DNA of 8,061 nt from Acidobacteriota bacterium (GTDB lineage Bacteria; Acidobacteriota; Blastocatellia; Pyrinomonadales; Pyrinomonadaceae), in contig CAUJFK010000350.1 in NCBI GenBank assembly GCA_963169175.1, positions 1-8,061 on the forward strand, read 5' to 3'. Shown one piece after another: positions 1 to 5,645 of the stretch. Below the pieces are notes generated by a model that did not search any database, was not told the DNA's origin, and was given only the letters and a program-made list of their open reading frames with translations. The stretch's first letter is position 1. Each line of letters starts with the position of its first letter. The translations under genes and the position numbers were made by a program.

Positions 1-1
1 C

Positions 2-262
2 CGGCCTTATCGCAGGCGGCGTCCGGCGAACGAAGTGTTCGAAGATCTGCAGAGAAATGCGGGCAAGCAGTTTGCACCCGAACTTGTGACGGCCTTCTTT
101 CGCGGAATATTGAAAGAGTTGAACGGCGAGGCGAAAGAGAAAAAGTTCCGCAAGTTGCTTGGACGTGAATATATGGAAGCCGAGGGCCTGGCAATCTCGC
201 TGCGAAACGCTCTGAACTCAATGACACCGACCTCGCCGCTGACAATGATCAACGCCGCCTAA
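2..262 (+). CDS. C-terminal fragment of an HD-GYP-type phosphodiesterase (5' end outside the window)
   Basis: The frame is open from the first bases and ends at TAA 260-262, leaving 86 visible residues. They begin with RPYRRRRPANEVFEDL, followed by NAGKQFAPELVTAFF. This is the typical closing segment of HD-GYP domains, where 'RPYR...' and 'GxQFDPxLVxAF' follow the catalytic HD and GYP motifs. Family members hydrolyse cyclic-di-GMP to GMP, often as response regulators or with sensory domains. The HD and GYP motifs themselves lie upstream of the window, so activity cannot be judged. After the domain comes a charged tail of about 50 residues (GEAKEKKFRKLLGREY...) that I do not recognise. A GTG at 35 could be read as a start, but the conserved homology extends upstream of it, so it is internal. 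The gene converges on the LysR gene with 9 bp between stops. A plain HD-domain protein of a related family is the main alternative. Confidence 0.75.
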   Translation, partial: RPYRRRRPANEVFEDLQRNAGKQFAPELVTAFFRGILKELNGEAKEKKFRKLLGREYMEAEGLAISLRNALNSMTPTSPLTMINAA

Positions 263-271
263 AAGGCCGCT

Positions 272-1156
272 CTATTGCGCTTCCAGAAGCTGGACGAATT
301 TCTTTGCCGCAAGTGACAGGTTACGGTCCGTTCGATATATGATCCCAACGGGCCGCGTCCATTCTTTTTCCGCAAGCCGCACAACGGCGAGATAACCATT
401 TCGCTTTTCCTCTTCGACAGCGGGTTCCGGCAGGATCGCCAGGCCGAAACCGACCTGTACCGCACGCTTGATCGTTTCGATATTATCGAACTCCGCGACC
501 TTCTTTACCTCGACGCCGTGGCTTTTTAGGATACGGTCGGTCGCCTTGCGTGTTGGTGTGTCACGCTCAAACAGCACGAAATCCATTCCATTAAGGTCAG
601 CGGTCTTGATCTGAGACCGCTTGGCGAATTTGTGTCCGGGCGGGCAAATCACAACCAGCCGATGTGCGGGCATCTGCACAATGGTCAATCCGCGCCGTGC
701 CTCCGGGAAGGCTATTACCCCAAGTTCAACCGTACCATTGAGCACGTCACGGACCACTTTTGTCGTCCGTGAATATTCCAGATCGATCTTGGCCGCCGGA
801 AACTTGAACATAAACTCGCCGACCTTCGCCGGCATCTCGTGCAGCCCGACGCTGTAAACCGTTGCCACCTTTACCGTGCCGCCGATCTTGCCGACCAGGC
901 CGCGCAGATTTTCGTTCAACTGGTCATAGGCCGCAAGGACATTGCGGCTCTCGCGGTAAAAAACCTCGCCCGACGGTGTCAGCTTGATCTCACGCCGCCC
1001 GCGAACACGTTCCAGAAGCCGCCGTTTGAATTTATCCTCAAGAGCTCTGATCTGCTGGCTGACCGCCGACTGCGTAATGAAATTGCGTTCCGCCGCCAGA
1101 GAAAAACTTTGGAGATCGACAAGATCGCAAAATATTTTCAAGGTCTCGATATGCAT
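272..1156 (-). CDS. LysR-family transcriptional regulator
   Basis: This 294-residue protein has the usual LysR length and layout. An N-terminal winged helix-turn-helix spans about residues 1-62, with the recognition region around residues 17-40 (SFSLAAER...TQSAVSQQIRALE). A linker helix follows, then a periplasmic-binding-like effector domain from about residue 92 to the end. The segment VGFGLAILPEPAV (about residue 240) is typical of the second effector subdomain. The ATG at 1154-1156 starts directly on the conserved MHIETLKIF motif, so the start is secure; no strong Shine-Dalgarno precedes it. The gene is divergent from sdhC across a 168 bp spacer. LysR proteins often control the divergently placed operon, so regulation of sdhCAB is a reasonable inference. 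The overall look is CysB/CbbR-like, but the effector cannot be read from the sequence. The family call is very sure; target and ligand are unknown. Confidence 0.95.
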   Translation of the reverse strand: MHIETLKIFCDLVDLQSFSLAAERNFITQSAVSQQIRALEDKFKRRLLERVRGRREIKLTPSGEVFYRESRNVLAAYDQLNENLRGLVGKIGGTVKVATVYSVGLHEMPAKVGEFMFKFPAAKIDLEYSRTTKVVRDVLNGTVELGVIAFPEARRGLTIVQMPAHRLVVICPPGHKFAKRSQIKTADLNGMDFVLFERDTPTRKATDRILKSHGVEVKKVAEFDNIETIKRAVQVGFGLAILPEPAVEEEKRNGYLAVVRLAEKEWTRPVGIIYRTDRNLSLAAKKFVQLLEAQ

Positions 1157-1159
1157 TTC

Positions 1160-1211
1160 TTATTAGTATAGTTTAACAGCTTCACAGATAAAACTTCATT
1201 TTACCTAATAA
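1160..1211. repeat. Inverted repeat in the LysR-sdhC divergent spacer
   Basis: TTATTAG at 1160-1166 and its exact complement CTAATAA at 1205-1211 form a 7 bp inverted repeat with centres 45 bp apart, about four helical turns. A second small dyad, TAGAA-TTC-TTCTA, lies at 1212-1224. Both sit between the LysR and sdhC starts, where a LysR regulator would be expected to bind. No clear T-N11-A LysR box was singled out. The region is AT-rich, so chance matches are likely, and an operator role is only a hypothesis. Confidence 0.25.
1165..1170 (-). promoter_or_regulatory. Possible -10 element for the LysR gene
   Basis: Read on the minus strand this is TATACT, a 5/6 match to TATAAT. It lies only 8 nt upstream of the LysR start codon, so a transcript from it would have almost no leader. 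The hexamer 17 bp further upstream (TTTTAT at 1193-1188) is a poor -35 match. Treat it as a weak candidate. Confidence 0.25.
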
Positions 1212-1248
1212 TAGAATTCTTCTAAGATAAAAAGATGAAGGGCCAGGA

Positions 1249-1277
1249 TTGCCGTTTTGCCTTTCAGGTTCTAGAAT
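1249..1277 (+). promoter_or_regulatory. Candidate sigma70-type promoter of the sdh operon
   Basis: TTGCCG (1249-1254) and TAGAAT (1272-1277) are separated by exactly 17 bp. They match the TTGACA and TATAAT consensus at 4/6 and 5/6 positions. Transcription would begin near 1284, giving a leader of about 40 nt before the sdhC start at 1325. The best upstream signal for sdhC is a weak GAAG at 1317-1320. This is the best promoter I can see in the divergent spacer, but it is read by eye and the promoter consensus of this organism is unknown. Confidence 0.45.
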
Positions 1278-1324
1278 TTGAAAGAATCAGCAGCACGATC
1301 CATTCCTTTTTATACTGAAGACAG

Positions 1325-2059
1325 ATGGCGATCAAAATGAGCAGCACGTTCCTGTTGCGAAAGCTCCACCAGCTTAGCGGCATTGTTCCGCTTGGAGCAT
1401 TCTTCGCGGTGCACATGTACACAAATTCGACCGCAATGAACGGTGCGGCCGTTTTCAATGAACATGTACAGGATATCCATAATATGCCGTACCTCATTTT
1501 CATCGAGGTGTTTGGCATATTTCTTCCGCTGCTGTTCCATTCCATTTACGGCGTTCTTATCTCGACCGAATCGCGCCCTAACGTGCTTGGCTATGGCTAT
1601 GCACGGAACTGGTTCTATTTTTTTCAACGGGCAACCGGCATCTTTTTGTTCGTCTTTCTTCTGTTCCATATTTTGAATCTGCGGTTCGGGCTGATTCCCG
1701 GGCTCGAATCATATAGCAATCCCGTGGCCGGAAACGCTCATCGCGCCTTCTCGATCGTCGCGGCGGAGTTCAAGAACGTAAGCATACTTATCTTCTATAT
1801 ATTTGGTGTCGTCGCGACTTCGTGGCATTTGGCCTACGGGCTCTGGCTGTTCGCCGTCGATTGGGGGATCGTTATAGGCGAAAAAGCACAGAAATATAGC
1901 CTTTACCTGTGCATCGGCCTGGCGATATTCTTCGGGGCCGTTGGCGTGAATGCGGCCATTTCATTTGTCCGCCCGTGTGGACTCTTCCCCTCGATAGTCT
2001 GCGAGGACGATGCTCCCCCGTCAAAGATCGATGCGCCGGTGGCGCCCAGGCGGTTCTAA
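1325..2059 (+). CDS. sdhC: Succinate dehydrogenase cytochrome b subunit (di-haem membrane anchor)
   Basis: This is the membrane anchor of complex II. It carries two b-type haems and passes electrons from SdhB to the quinone pool, probably menaquinone in this subunit type. The 244 residues contain five likely transmembrane helices, at about 16-36, 58-80, 100-122, 150-178 and 192-214. Four histidines sit where Bacillus-type SdhC has its axial haem ligands: His30 (FAVHMYTN), His72 (LLFHSIYG), His115 (LLFHILNL) and His168 (SWHLAYGLW). The family is usually nearer 200 residues. The extra length is in the helix 3-4 loop (about 123-149) and in a proline-rich tail of about 28 residues that holds Cys218 and another Cys. 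The ATG at 1325 has a weak GAAG four bases upstream; an in-frame ATG at 1337 has nothing better. sdhA begins 13 nt after the stop, so the two are one operon. No separate sdhD is needed for this type. Confidence 0.93.
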   Translation: MAIKMSSTFLLRKLHQLSGIVPLGAFFAVHMYTNSTAMNGAAVFNEHVQDIHNMPYLIFIEVFGIFLPLLFHSIYGVLISTESRPNVLGYGYARNWFYFFQRATGIFLFVFLLFHILNLRFGLIPGLESYSNPVAGNAHRAFSIVAAEFKNVSILIFYIFGVVATSWHLAYGLWLFAVDWGIVIGEKAQKYSLYLCIGLAIFFGAVGVNAAISFVRPCGLFPSIVCEDDAPPSKIDAPVAPRRF

Positions 2060-2072
2060 AAGCTCAAAAGTT

Positions 2073-3968
2073 ATGGCATCGAACGGTTTGAAAATAGCTA
2101 TCGTCGGCGGCGGGCTTGCCGGCCTTGCGGCGGCGATGAAAATTGCTGAGGCCGGGCATTCTGTCGATCTGATCTCGGTGGTACCGGTGAAGCGGTCGCA
2201 TTCGGTCTGCGCACAGGGCGGGATCAACGGCGCGGTCAACACAAAAGGCGAAGGCGATTCACCGGCAAAACACCTTGATGACACGGTTTACGGAGGCGAT
2301 TTTCTCGCCAACCAATCGCCGGTCAAGCGGATGTGCGACATGGCGCCGCAGATCATTTATCTGTTTGACCGAATGGGCGTTCCGTTCTCGCGAACGAAAG
2401 AAGGCCTGATGGATTTTCGCCGTTTTGGCGGCACGCTTCATCACCGGACGGCATTTGCCGGCGCTTCGACCGGGCAGCAGCTTCTTTATGCGCTCGACGA
2501 GCAAGTGCGTAGATGGGAGGTCAGCGGCCAGGTCACGAAGTACGAAGGCTGGGAGATGCTCTCGCTCGTGTTGGACGACCACCAGGTTTGCCGCGGCCTT
2601 ATCGCAATGGATCTGCAATCGCTCGAGCTACGTGCATTTCCCGCCGATGCGGTCATCATGGCTTCCGGCGGGCCGGGGCTGATCTTTGGTAAATCGACAA
2701 ACTCGATGACTTGTACGGGAAGCGCGGTTTCTGCCTGTTATCAGCAAGGCGCGCGATATGCGAATGGCGAGTTTATTCAGGTGCATCCGACATCGATTCC
2801 CGGCGAGGACAAGCTTCGCCTGATGAGCGAATCGGCCCGCGGCGAAGGCGGACGAGTTTGGGTGCCGCGAGCGAAAGGCGATGTCCGCAAGCCGGGTGAC
2901 ATTCCCGACGGCGAGCGATGGTATTTTCTCGAAGAAAAATATCCGGCGTTCGGAAACCTTGTCACCCGTGACATTGCGACGCGCGAAATTTTTCAGGTCT
3001 GTCTCGAAGGCAACGGCGTCGGCGGCGAGAATCAGGTTTATCTCGACCTGACGCATATCGACGCCGAGACGCTGACGCGCAAATTGGGTGCGATCCTTGA
3101 AATTTATGAAATGTTTGTCGGCGACGACCCGCGGCATGTACCGATGCGGATATTTCCCGGCGTTCATTATTCGATGGGCGGATTGTGGGTCGATTTTGAA
3201 CAACGTACAAATATTCCGGGTTTGTTCGCCGCCGGCGAATGCGATTATTCGATTCACGGTGCAAACCGGCTCGGTGCTAACTCGCTTGTTTCGTGTGTTT
3301 ACGGTGGATTTACGGCGGCTCCGTCGGCGATCGAATATGCCAAGAACGTCGAACGCGGAAATACTGAAACGAACGGGATCTATGATGCCGAGTTAAAACG
3401 CCAGCAGGAAATCAATCATCAGATAATCAGCAGCGAGGGCGGCGAGAACCAATATAAGCTGCACGAGGAAATGGGCAAGGTGATGACGGACAATGTCACG
3501 GTCGTCCGCTACAACGACCGGCTTCAGGCGACCGACGACAAACTGCGCGAGCTGCAGGAACGGTTCCAAAAGATCTCGATCAACGATTCAAATCTCTGGG
3601 CGACACAGGCCGTTCCGCACGCGCGGCAATTGTGGAACATGCTCCAGCTTGCCCGCGTCATCACTCTCGGAGCGCTTAACCGCAACGAATCGCGCGGAGC
3701 ACATTACAAACCCGATTTCCCCGAACGCGACGACGCAAGCTGGCTAAAAACAACAATAGCCGAATACGCCGAAGAAGCACCGGTGTTCAGCTACGAACCC
3801 GTTGACATCTCACTCGTCGAGCCGCGGCTTCGCGATTATTCAAAAGGCTCAGCCAAAGCCGCAAAAGTTCCCAAGCCAGGCAGCGAATTAATGCCAGAAA
3901 AGGGCCGCGCCGAAACATGGGTGAATGACTCAGAGAAGTTGAAGGAAGGAAAGTCGATCGAGGACTAA
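2073..3968 (+). CDS. sdhA: Succinate dehydrogenase flavoprotein subunit
   Basis: This is the catalytic subunit that oxidises succinate to fumarate with covalently bound FAD, on the cytoplasmic face of complex II. With ATG 2073 as start it has 631 residues. The dinucleotide-binding motif GGGLAGL is at 12-18. The SHSVCAQGG segment holds His43, the expected FAD attachment residue. Active-site signatures are the HPT motif at His238, ESARGEGG with Arg256, HYSMGG with His365, and HGANRLG with His395 and Arg399. The C-terminal helical domain ends in the usual NESRGAHYKPDFPERDD segment, followed by a charged, lysine-rich tail of about 50 residues. The frame is open upstream to 2010, inside sdhC, but the flavoprotein fold begins just after Met 2073, so the later start is preferred. 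The Shine-Dalgarno is poor (AAAAG). Fumarate reductase is the same fold in reverse; the SdhC/SdhB type and a complete set of ligands favour SDH. sdhB is displaced 672 nt downstream by the toxin-antitoxin genes. Confidence 0.96.
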   Translation: MASNGLKIAIVGGGLAGLAAAMKIAEAGHSVDLISVVPVKRSHSVCAQGGINGAVNTKGEGDSPAKHLDDTVYGGDFLANQSPVKRMCDMAPQIIYLFDRMGVPFSRTKEGLMDFRRFGGTLHHRTAFAGASTGQQLLYALDEQVRRWEVSGQVTKYEGWEMLSLVLDDHQVCRGLIAMDLQSLELRAFPADAVIMASGGPGLIFGKSTNSMTCTGSAVSACYQQGARYANGEFIQVHPTSIPGEDKLRLMSESARGEGGRVWVPRAKGDVRKPGDIPDGERWYFLEEKYPAFGNLVTRDIATREIFQVCLEGNGVGGENQVYLDLTHIDAETLTRKLGAILEIYEMFVGDDPRHVPMRIFPGVHYSMGGLWVDFEQRTNIPGLFAAGECDYSIHGANRLGANSLVSCVYGGFTAAPSAIEYAKNVERGNTETNGIYDAELKRQQEINHQIISSEGGENQYKLHEEMGKVMTDNVTVVRYNDRLQATDDKLRELQERFQKISINDSNLWATQAVPHARQLWNMLQLARVITLGALNRNESRGAHYKPDFPERDDASWLKTTIAEYAEEAPVFSYEPVDISLVEPRLRDYSKGSAKAAKVPKPGSELMPEKGRAETWVNDSEKLKEGKSIED

Positions 3969-4004
3969 AACGTCTATGTTATGACAGAATTAAAATTAGT
4001 TTTC

Positions 4005-4009
4005 GGGAG
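4005..4009 (+). promoter_or_regulatory. Shine-Dalgarno of mntA
   Basis: GGGAG lies 8 nt before the ATG at 4018. It is the clearest ribosome binding site in the operon; the sdhC, sdhA and sdhB starts have weak or no such signal. A TAAAAT hexamer at 3991-3996 (5/6 of a -10) sits just upstream without a good -35, so a private promoter for the cassette is possible but unproven. Confidence 0.5.
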
Positions 4010-4017
4010 CATATCAA

Positions 4018-4314
4018 ATGCTTGAGATAAAAAAATATCAACGTGAAATTGAATCGTTGTGCCGAGAGCTGTCATTGGAGCGGCTCTACCTGATCGGGTC
4101 GGCTACACGAACCGATTTTACTTTGGCCAGTGATGTGGATGTGCTTGTTACTTTTGATGGGAATGAATCACTTTTTGACCGGTATTTTACACTAAAGGAA
4201 CGCCTAGAGGCGATTTTTGATCGACAAGTTGATGTTATTGAGGAACGAGCGATCAGAAATCCGTATTTCAAGGCATCGATAGAGAAAGATCGAGTAAAGA
4301 TATATGAAAAGTGA
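4018..4314 (+). CDS. mntA: MNT-domain nucleotidyltransferase antitoxin (MntA-like)
   Basis: This 98-residue minimal nucleotidyltransferase belongs to the DNA polymerase beta-like fold. The signature GSX10DXD is exact: Gly27-Ser28, ten residues, Asp39-Val-Asp41 (SDVDVLV). A third acidic residue is in place at Asp72 (RQVDVIEE). In characterised MntA/HepT pairs this enzyme transfers AMP from ATP to a tyrosine of the HEPN toxin and so neutralises it. That role here is inferred from the motif and the HEPN partner next door. The ATG at 4018 has a good Shine-Dalgarno. The stop TGA (4312-4314) lies inside the start of hepT, an 11 nt overlap that implies coupled synthesis. The gene sits 49 nt after sdhA. 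A hand count gives about 43% GC for 4021-4620, against roughly 48-68% in 60-120 bp samples of sdhA and sdhB, which suggests the cassette was acquired. Confidence 0.88.
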   Translation: MLEIKKYQREIESLCRELSLERLYLIGSATRTDFTLASDVDVLVTFDGNESLFDRYFTLKERLEAIFDRQVDVIEERAIRNPYFKASIEKDRVKIYEK

Positions 4315-4648
4315 TGTTCGCACCTTACTTTTTGATATTTTGGAGAGTTCGGTCTTTATCGAAGAGTTTATCGCAGGATCTGATTTCGCAGAGTACTCCG
4401 GCTCGGCAAAAACCAAAGCAGCGGTCGAACGTCATTTCATTAATATTGGCGAGGCTTTGAATCGGCTTAAGCAGGTTGACGATTTAACCTTTGATCAGAT
4501 TGCCCAGGCTCCGCAGATCATTGGATTTCGGAATGTACTTGTCCATGGGTATGACGCCGTTTCTGACGAATTGGTTTGGGGAATCGTAATCGAAAAACTC
4601 CCGGCACTAAAGAAATTATGCGAAATTTTAATGAGTTCAGATGAATAG
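4304..4648 (+). CDS. hepT: HEPN-domain (DUF86) ribonuclease toxin, HepT-like
   Basis: This 114-residue helical protein is of the HEPN/DUF86 family. The catalytic RX4-6H motif is present as Arg76-Asn-Val-Leu-Val-His81, followed by Gly-Tyr83, giving the full RX4HXY signature of HepT toxins. In the characterised Shewanella pair, HepT is an RNase, and the tyrosine of this motif is the residue AMPylated by MntA; Tyr83 is its counterpart here. Other typical DUF86 features are the helix AAVERHFINIGEALNRL (about 39-55) and FDQIAQAPQIIGFRN (about 63-77). The length is usual for the family, and there is no frameshift or lost catalytic residue, so it looks active. It overlaps mntA by 11 nt upstream. Its last codons overlap the first codons of sdhB by 8 nt, so toxin, antitoxin and an essential-type respiratory gene share one transcript if no internal promoter acts. 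Function is inferred from family and partner. Confidence 0.9.
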   Translation: MKSDVRTLLFDILESSVFIEEFIAGSDFAEYSGSAKTKAAVERHFINIGEALNRLKQVDDLTFDQIAQAPQIIGFRNVLVHGYDAVSDELVWGIVIEKLPALKKLCEILMSSDE

Positions 4649-5441
4649 CAGCAAACAGATCGAAAAGAAACGGCTCGAGAAGCCACCGGCAACGATCAAG
4701 GTTAAGATCCAACGTCGGGAGAAGGACGATGCTCCTGTGTATTGGGAGGCGTTTGAGATTCCATATCGCCGGAATTTGAATGTTATTTCGGTTCTGATGG
4801 ATATCCGCAAAAATCCGGTTACGGTTGAGGGAAAAACGACTACGCCGCCGGTTTGGGATATGAGTTGTTTGGAGCAGGTTTGCGGCATTTGCACGATGGT
4901 GATCGACGGGCGTGTGCGGCAATCGTGCTCGGCGCTGATCGATAACCTGTTGATCGAATCGGGCAAGGATACGATCACGCTTGAGCCGATGTCGAAATTC
5001 CCGAACGTCCGCGACCTTAAGGTAGATCGTTCGCGGATGTTCGAGCATCTCAAACAGGTTCACGCGTGGATAGAGCTCGACGGCAGCTACGATCTCGGCC
5101 CCGGCCCGCATATTCCGAACGAGGTCGCGCAGGAACGCTATGCTTATTCGCGGTGCATGACATGCGGCTGCTGTCTTGAGGCGTGTCCGCAATATTCCGA
5201 GGACCAATACATCGGCCCGCAGGCCATCGCCCAGGCCCGGCTTTTCAACATGCATCCGACCGGTAAGACGAATATCGAAGACCGATTGAACGGCTTGACC
5301 GGCGACGATGGCATCGGCAACTGCGGCAATGCCCAAAATTGCCTTCAGGTGTGTCCAATGGGCATCCCGCTGACGCGGGCCATTTATGAATCGAATCGGG
5401 ACGTGACGATCAATTCGCTTTTTGGCTGGTTGAAGAAGTAA
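4641..5441 (+). CDS. sdhB: Succinate dehydrogenase iron-sulfur subunit
   Basis: SdhB carries electrons from the FAD of SdhA to the haems and quinone at SdhC through three iron-sulfur clusters. Its 266 residues hold all the ligands. Cys76, Cys81, Cys84 and Cys96 serve the [2Fe-2S] cluster in the ferredoxin-like N-terminal domain. The C-terminal domain has Cys171, Cys174, Cys177 and Cys237 for [4Fe-4S], and Cys181, Cys227 and Cys233 for [3Fe-4S]. The spacing CMTCGCCLEACP and NCGNAQNCLQVCPMG is canonical. Translation must begin at or after ATG 4641, because an in-frame TGA lies at 4632-4634. There is no convincing Shine-Dalgarno, and hepT ends at 4648, so ribosomes finishing hepT may reinitiate here. 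The residues before about 17 are charged and not conserved in the family as I know it. SdhB is separated from sdhA by the toxin-antitoxin cassette, which is unusual for sdhCAB operons. Confidence 0.96.
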   Translation: MNSSKQIEKKRLEKPPATIKVKIQRREKDDAPVYWEAFEIPYRRNLNVISVLMDIRKNPVTVEGKTTTPPVWDMSCLEQVCGICTMVIDGRVRQSCSALIDNLLIESGKDTITLEPMSKFPNVRDLKVDRSRMFEHLKQVHAWIELDGSYDLGPGPHIPNEVAQERYAYSRCMTCGCCLEACPQYSEDQYIGPQAIAQARLFNMHPTGKTNIEDRLNGLTGDDGIGNCGNAQNCLQVCPMGIPLTRAIYESNRDVTINSLFGWLKK

Positions 5442-5493
5442 CTGAAAACAGTTGAACAACTCGAAATTCAATACTGTGTGAATCGCTGAAATC

Positions 5494-5508
5494 TTGCCGA
5501 GTCGGTAA
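5494..5508. other. Small hairpin after sdhB
   Basis: TTGCCG (5494-5499) pairs with CGGTAA (5503-5508) around a three-base loop, with one G-T wobble. No run of T follows on either strand, so it is not a convincing intrinsic terminator. It is the only stem near the convergent ends of sdhB and the GGDEF/EAL gene that I would single out. The spacer 5442-5645 holds no credible gene. Confidence 0.3.
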
Positions 5509-5523
5509 GGAAGGCAATTTGAA

Positions 5524-5580
5524 CGCGGACCAGACGGATCTAGCGGATCAAGACGGATAGATTCGTATAAATCTGCGGTG
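5524..5580. repeat. Degenerate short-period CGGAT-type intergenic repeat
   Basis: CGGA recurs at 5526, 5535, 5544 and 5554, at steps of 9, 9 and 10 bp, in units such as AGACGGAT, AGCGGAT and AGACGGAT. A segment of related type, ATTCGTATAAATCTGCGG (5561-5578), follows. The layout resembles the interspersed 'GCGGAT/ATCTGCGG' intergenic repeats I recall from several environmental bacterial phyla. That resemblance is from memory, and copy number in this genome cannot be seen. It lies between convergent genes, a common site for such elements. Confidence 0.45.
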
Positions 5581-5645
5581 ACCTAAGTTTCGACACAGCT
5601 ATTTGGATTTTCCGTGCAGAAACCTCACACGCTTCTGTTGCTGCC

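Noticed and set aside
254..270. Imperfect hairpin (GCCT-AAA-AGGC core) at the convergent ends of the HD-GYP and LysR genes
   Set aside because: The stem is short with a mismatch, overlaps the stop codon, and no T run follows on either strand, so a terminator call is not supported.
2010..2072. Upstream start for sdhA overlapping sdhC
   Set aside because: The 21 extra residues are basic, are not part of the flavoprotein fold, and are read from sdhC coding sequence; ATG 2073 lies just before the FAD-binding strand.
2628..3257. 209-codon minus-strand open frame opposite sdhA
   Set aside because: It lies wholly within the conserved flavoprotein coding region and shows no protein-like features or start signal.
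4518..5471. Long minus-strand open frame (317 codons) opposite hepT and sdhB
   Set aside because: It is antisense to sdhB with all its cluster cysteines, has no recognisable domain, and is explained by the codon bias of the real gene.
5524..5580. CRISPR-like array in the sdhB-GGDEF spacer
   Set aside because: The units are only 9-10 bp with no spacers of constant length and no cas genes nearby.
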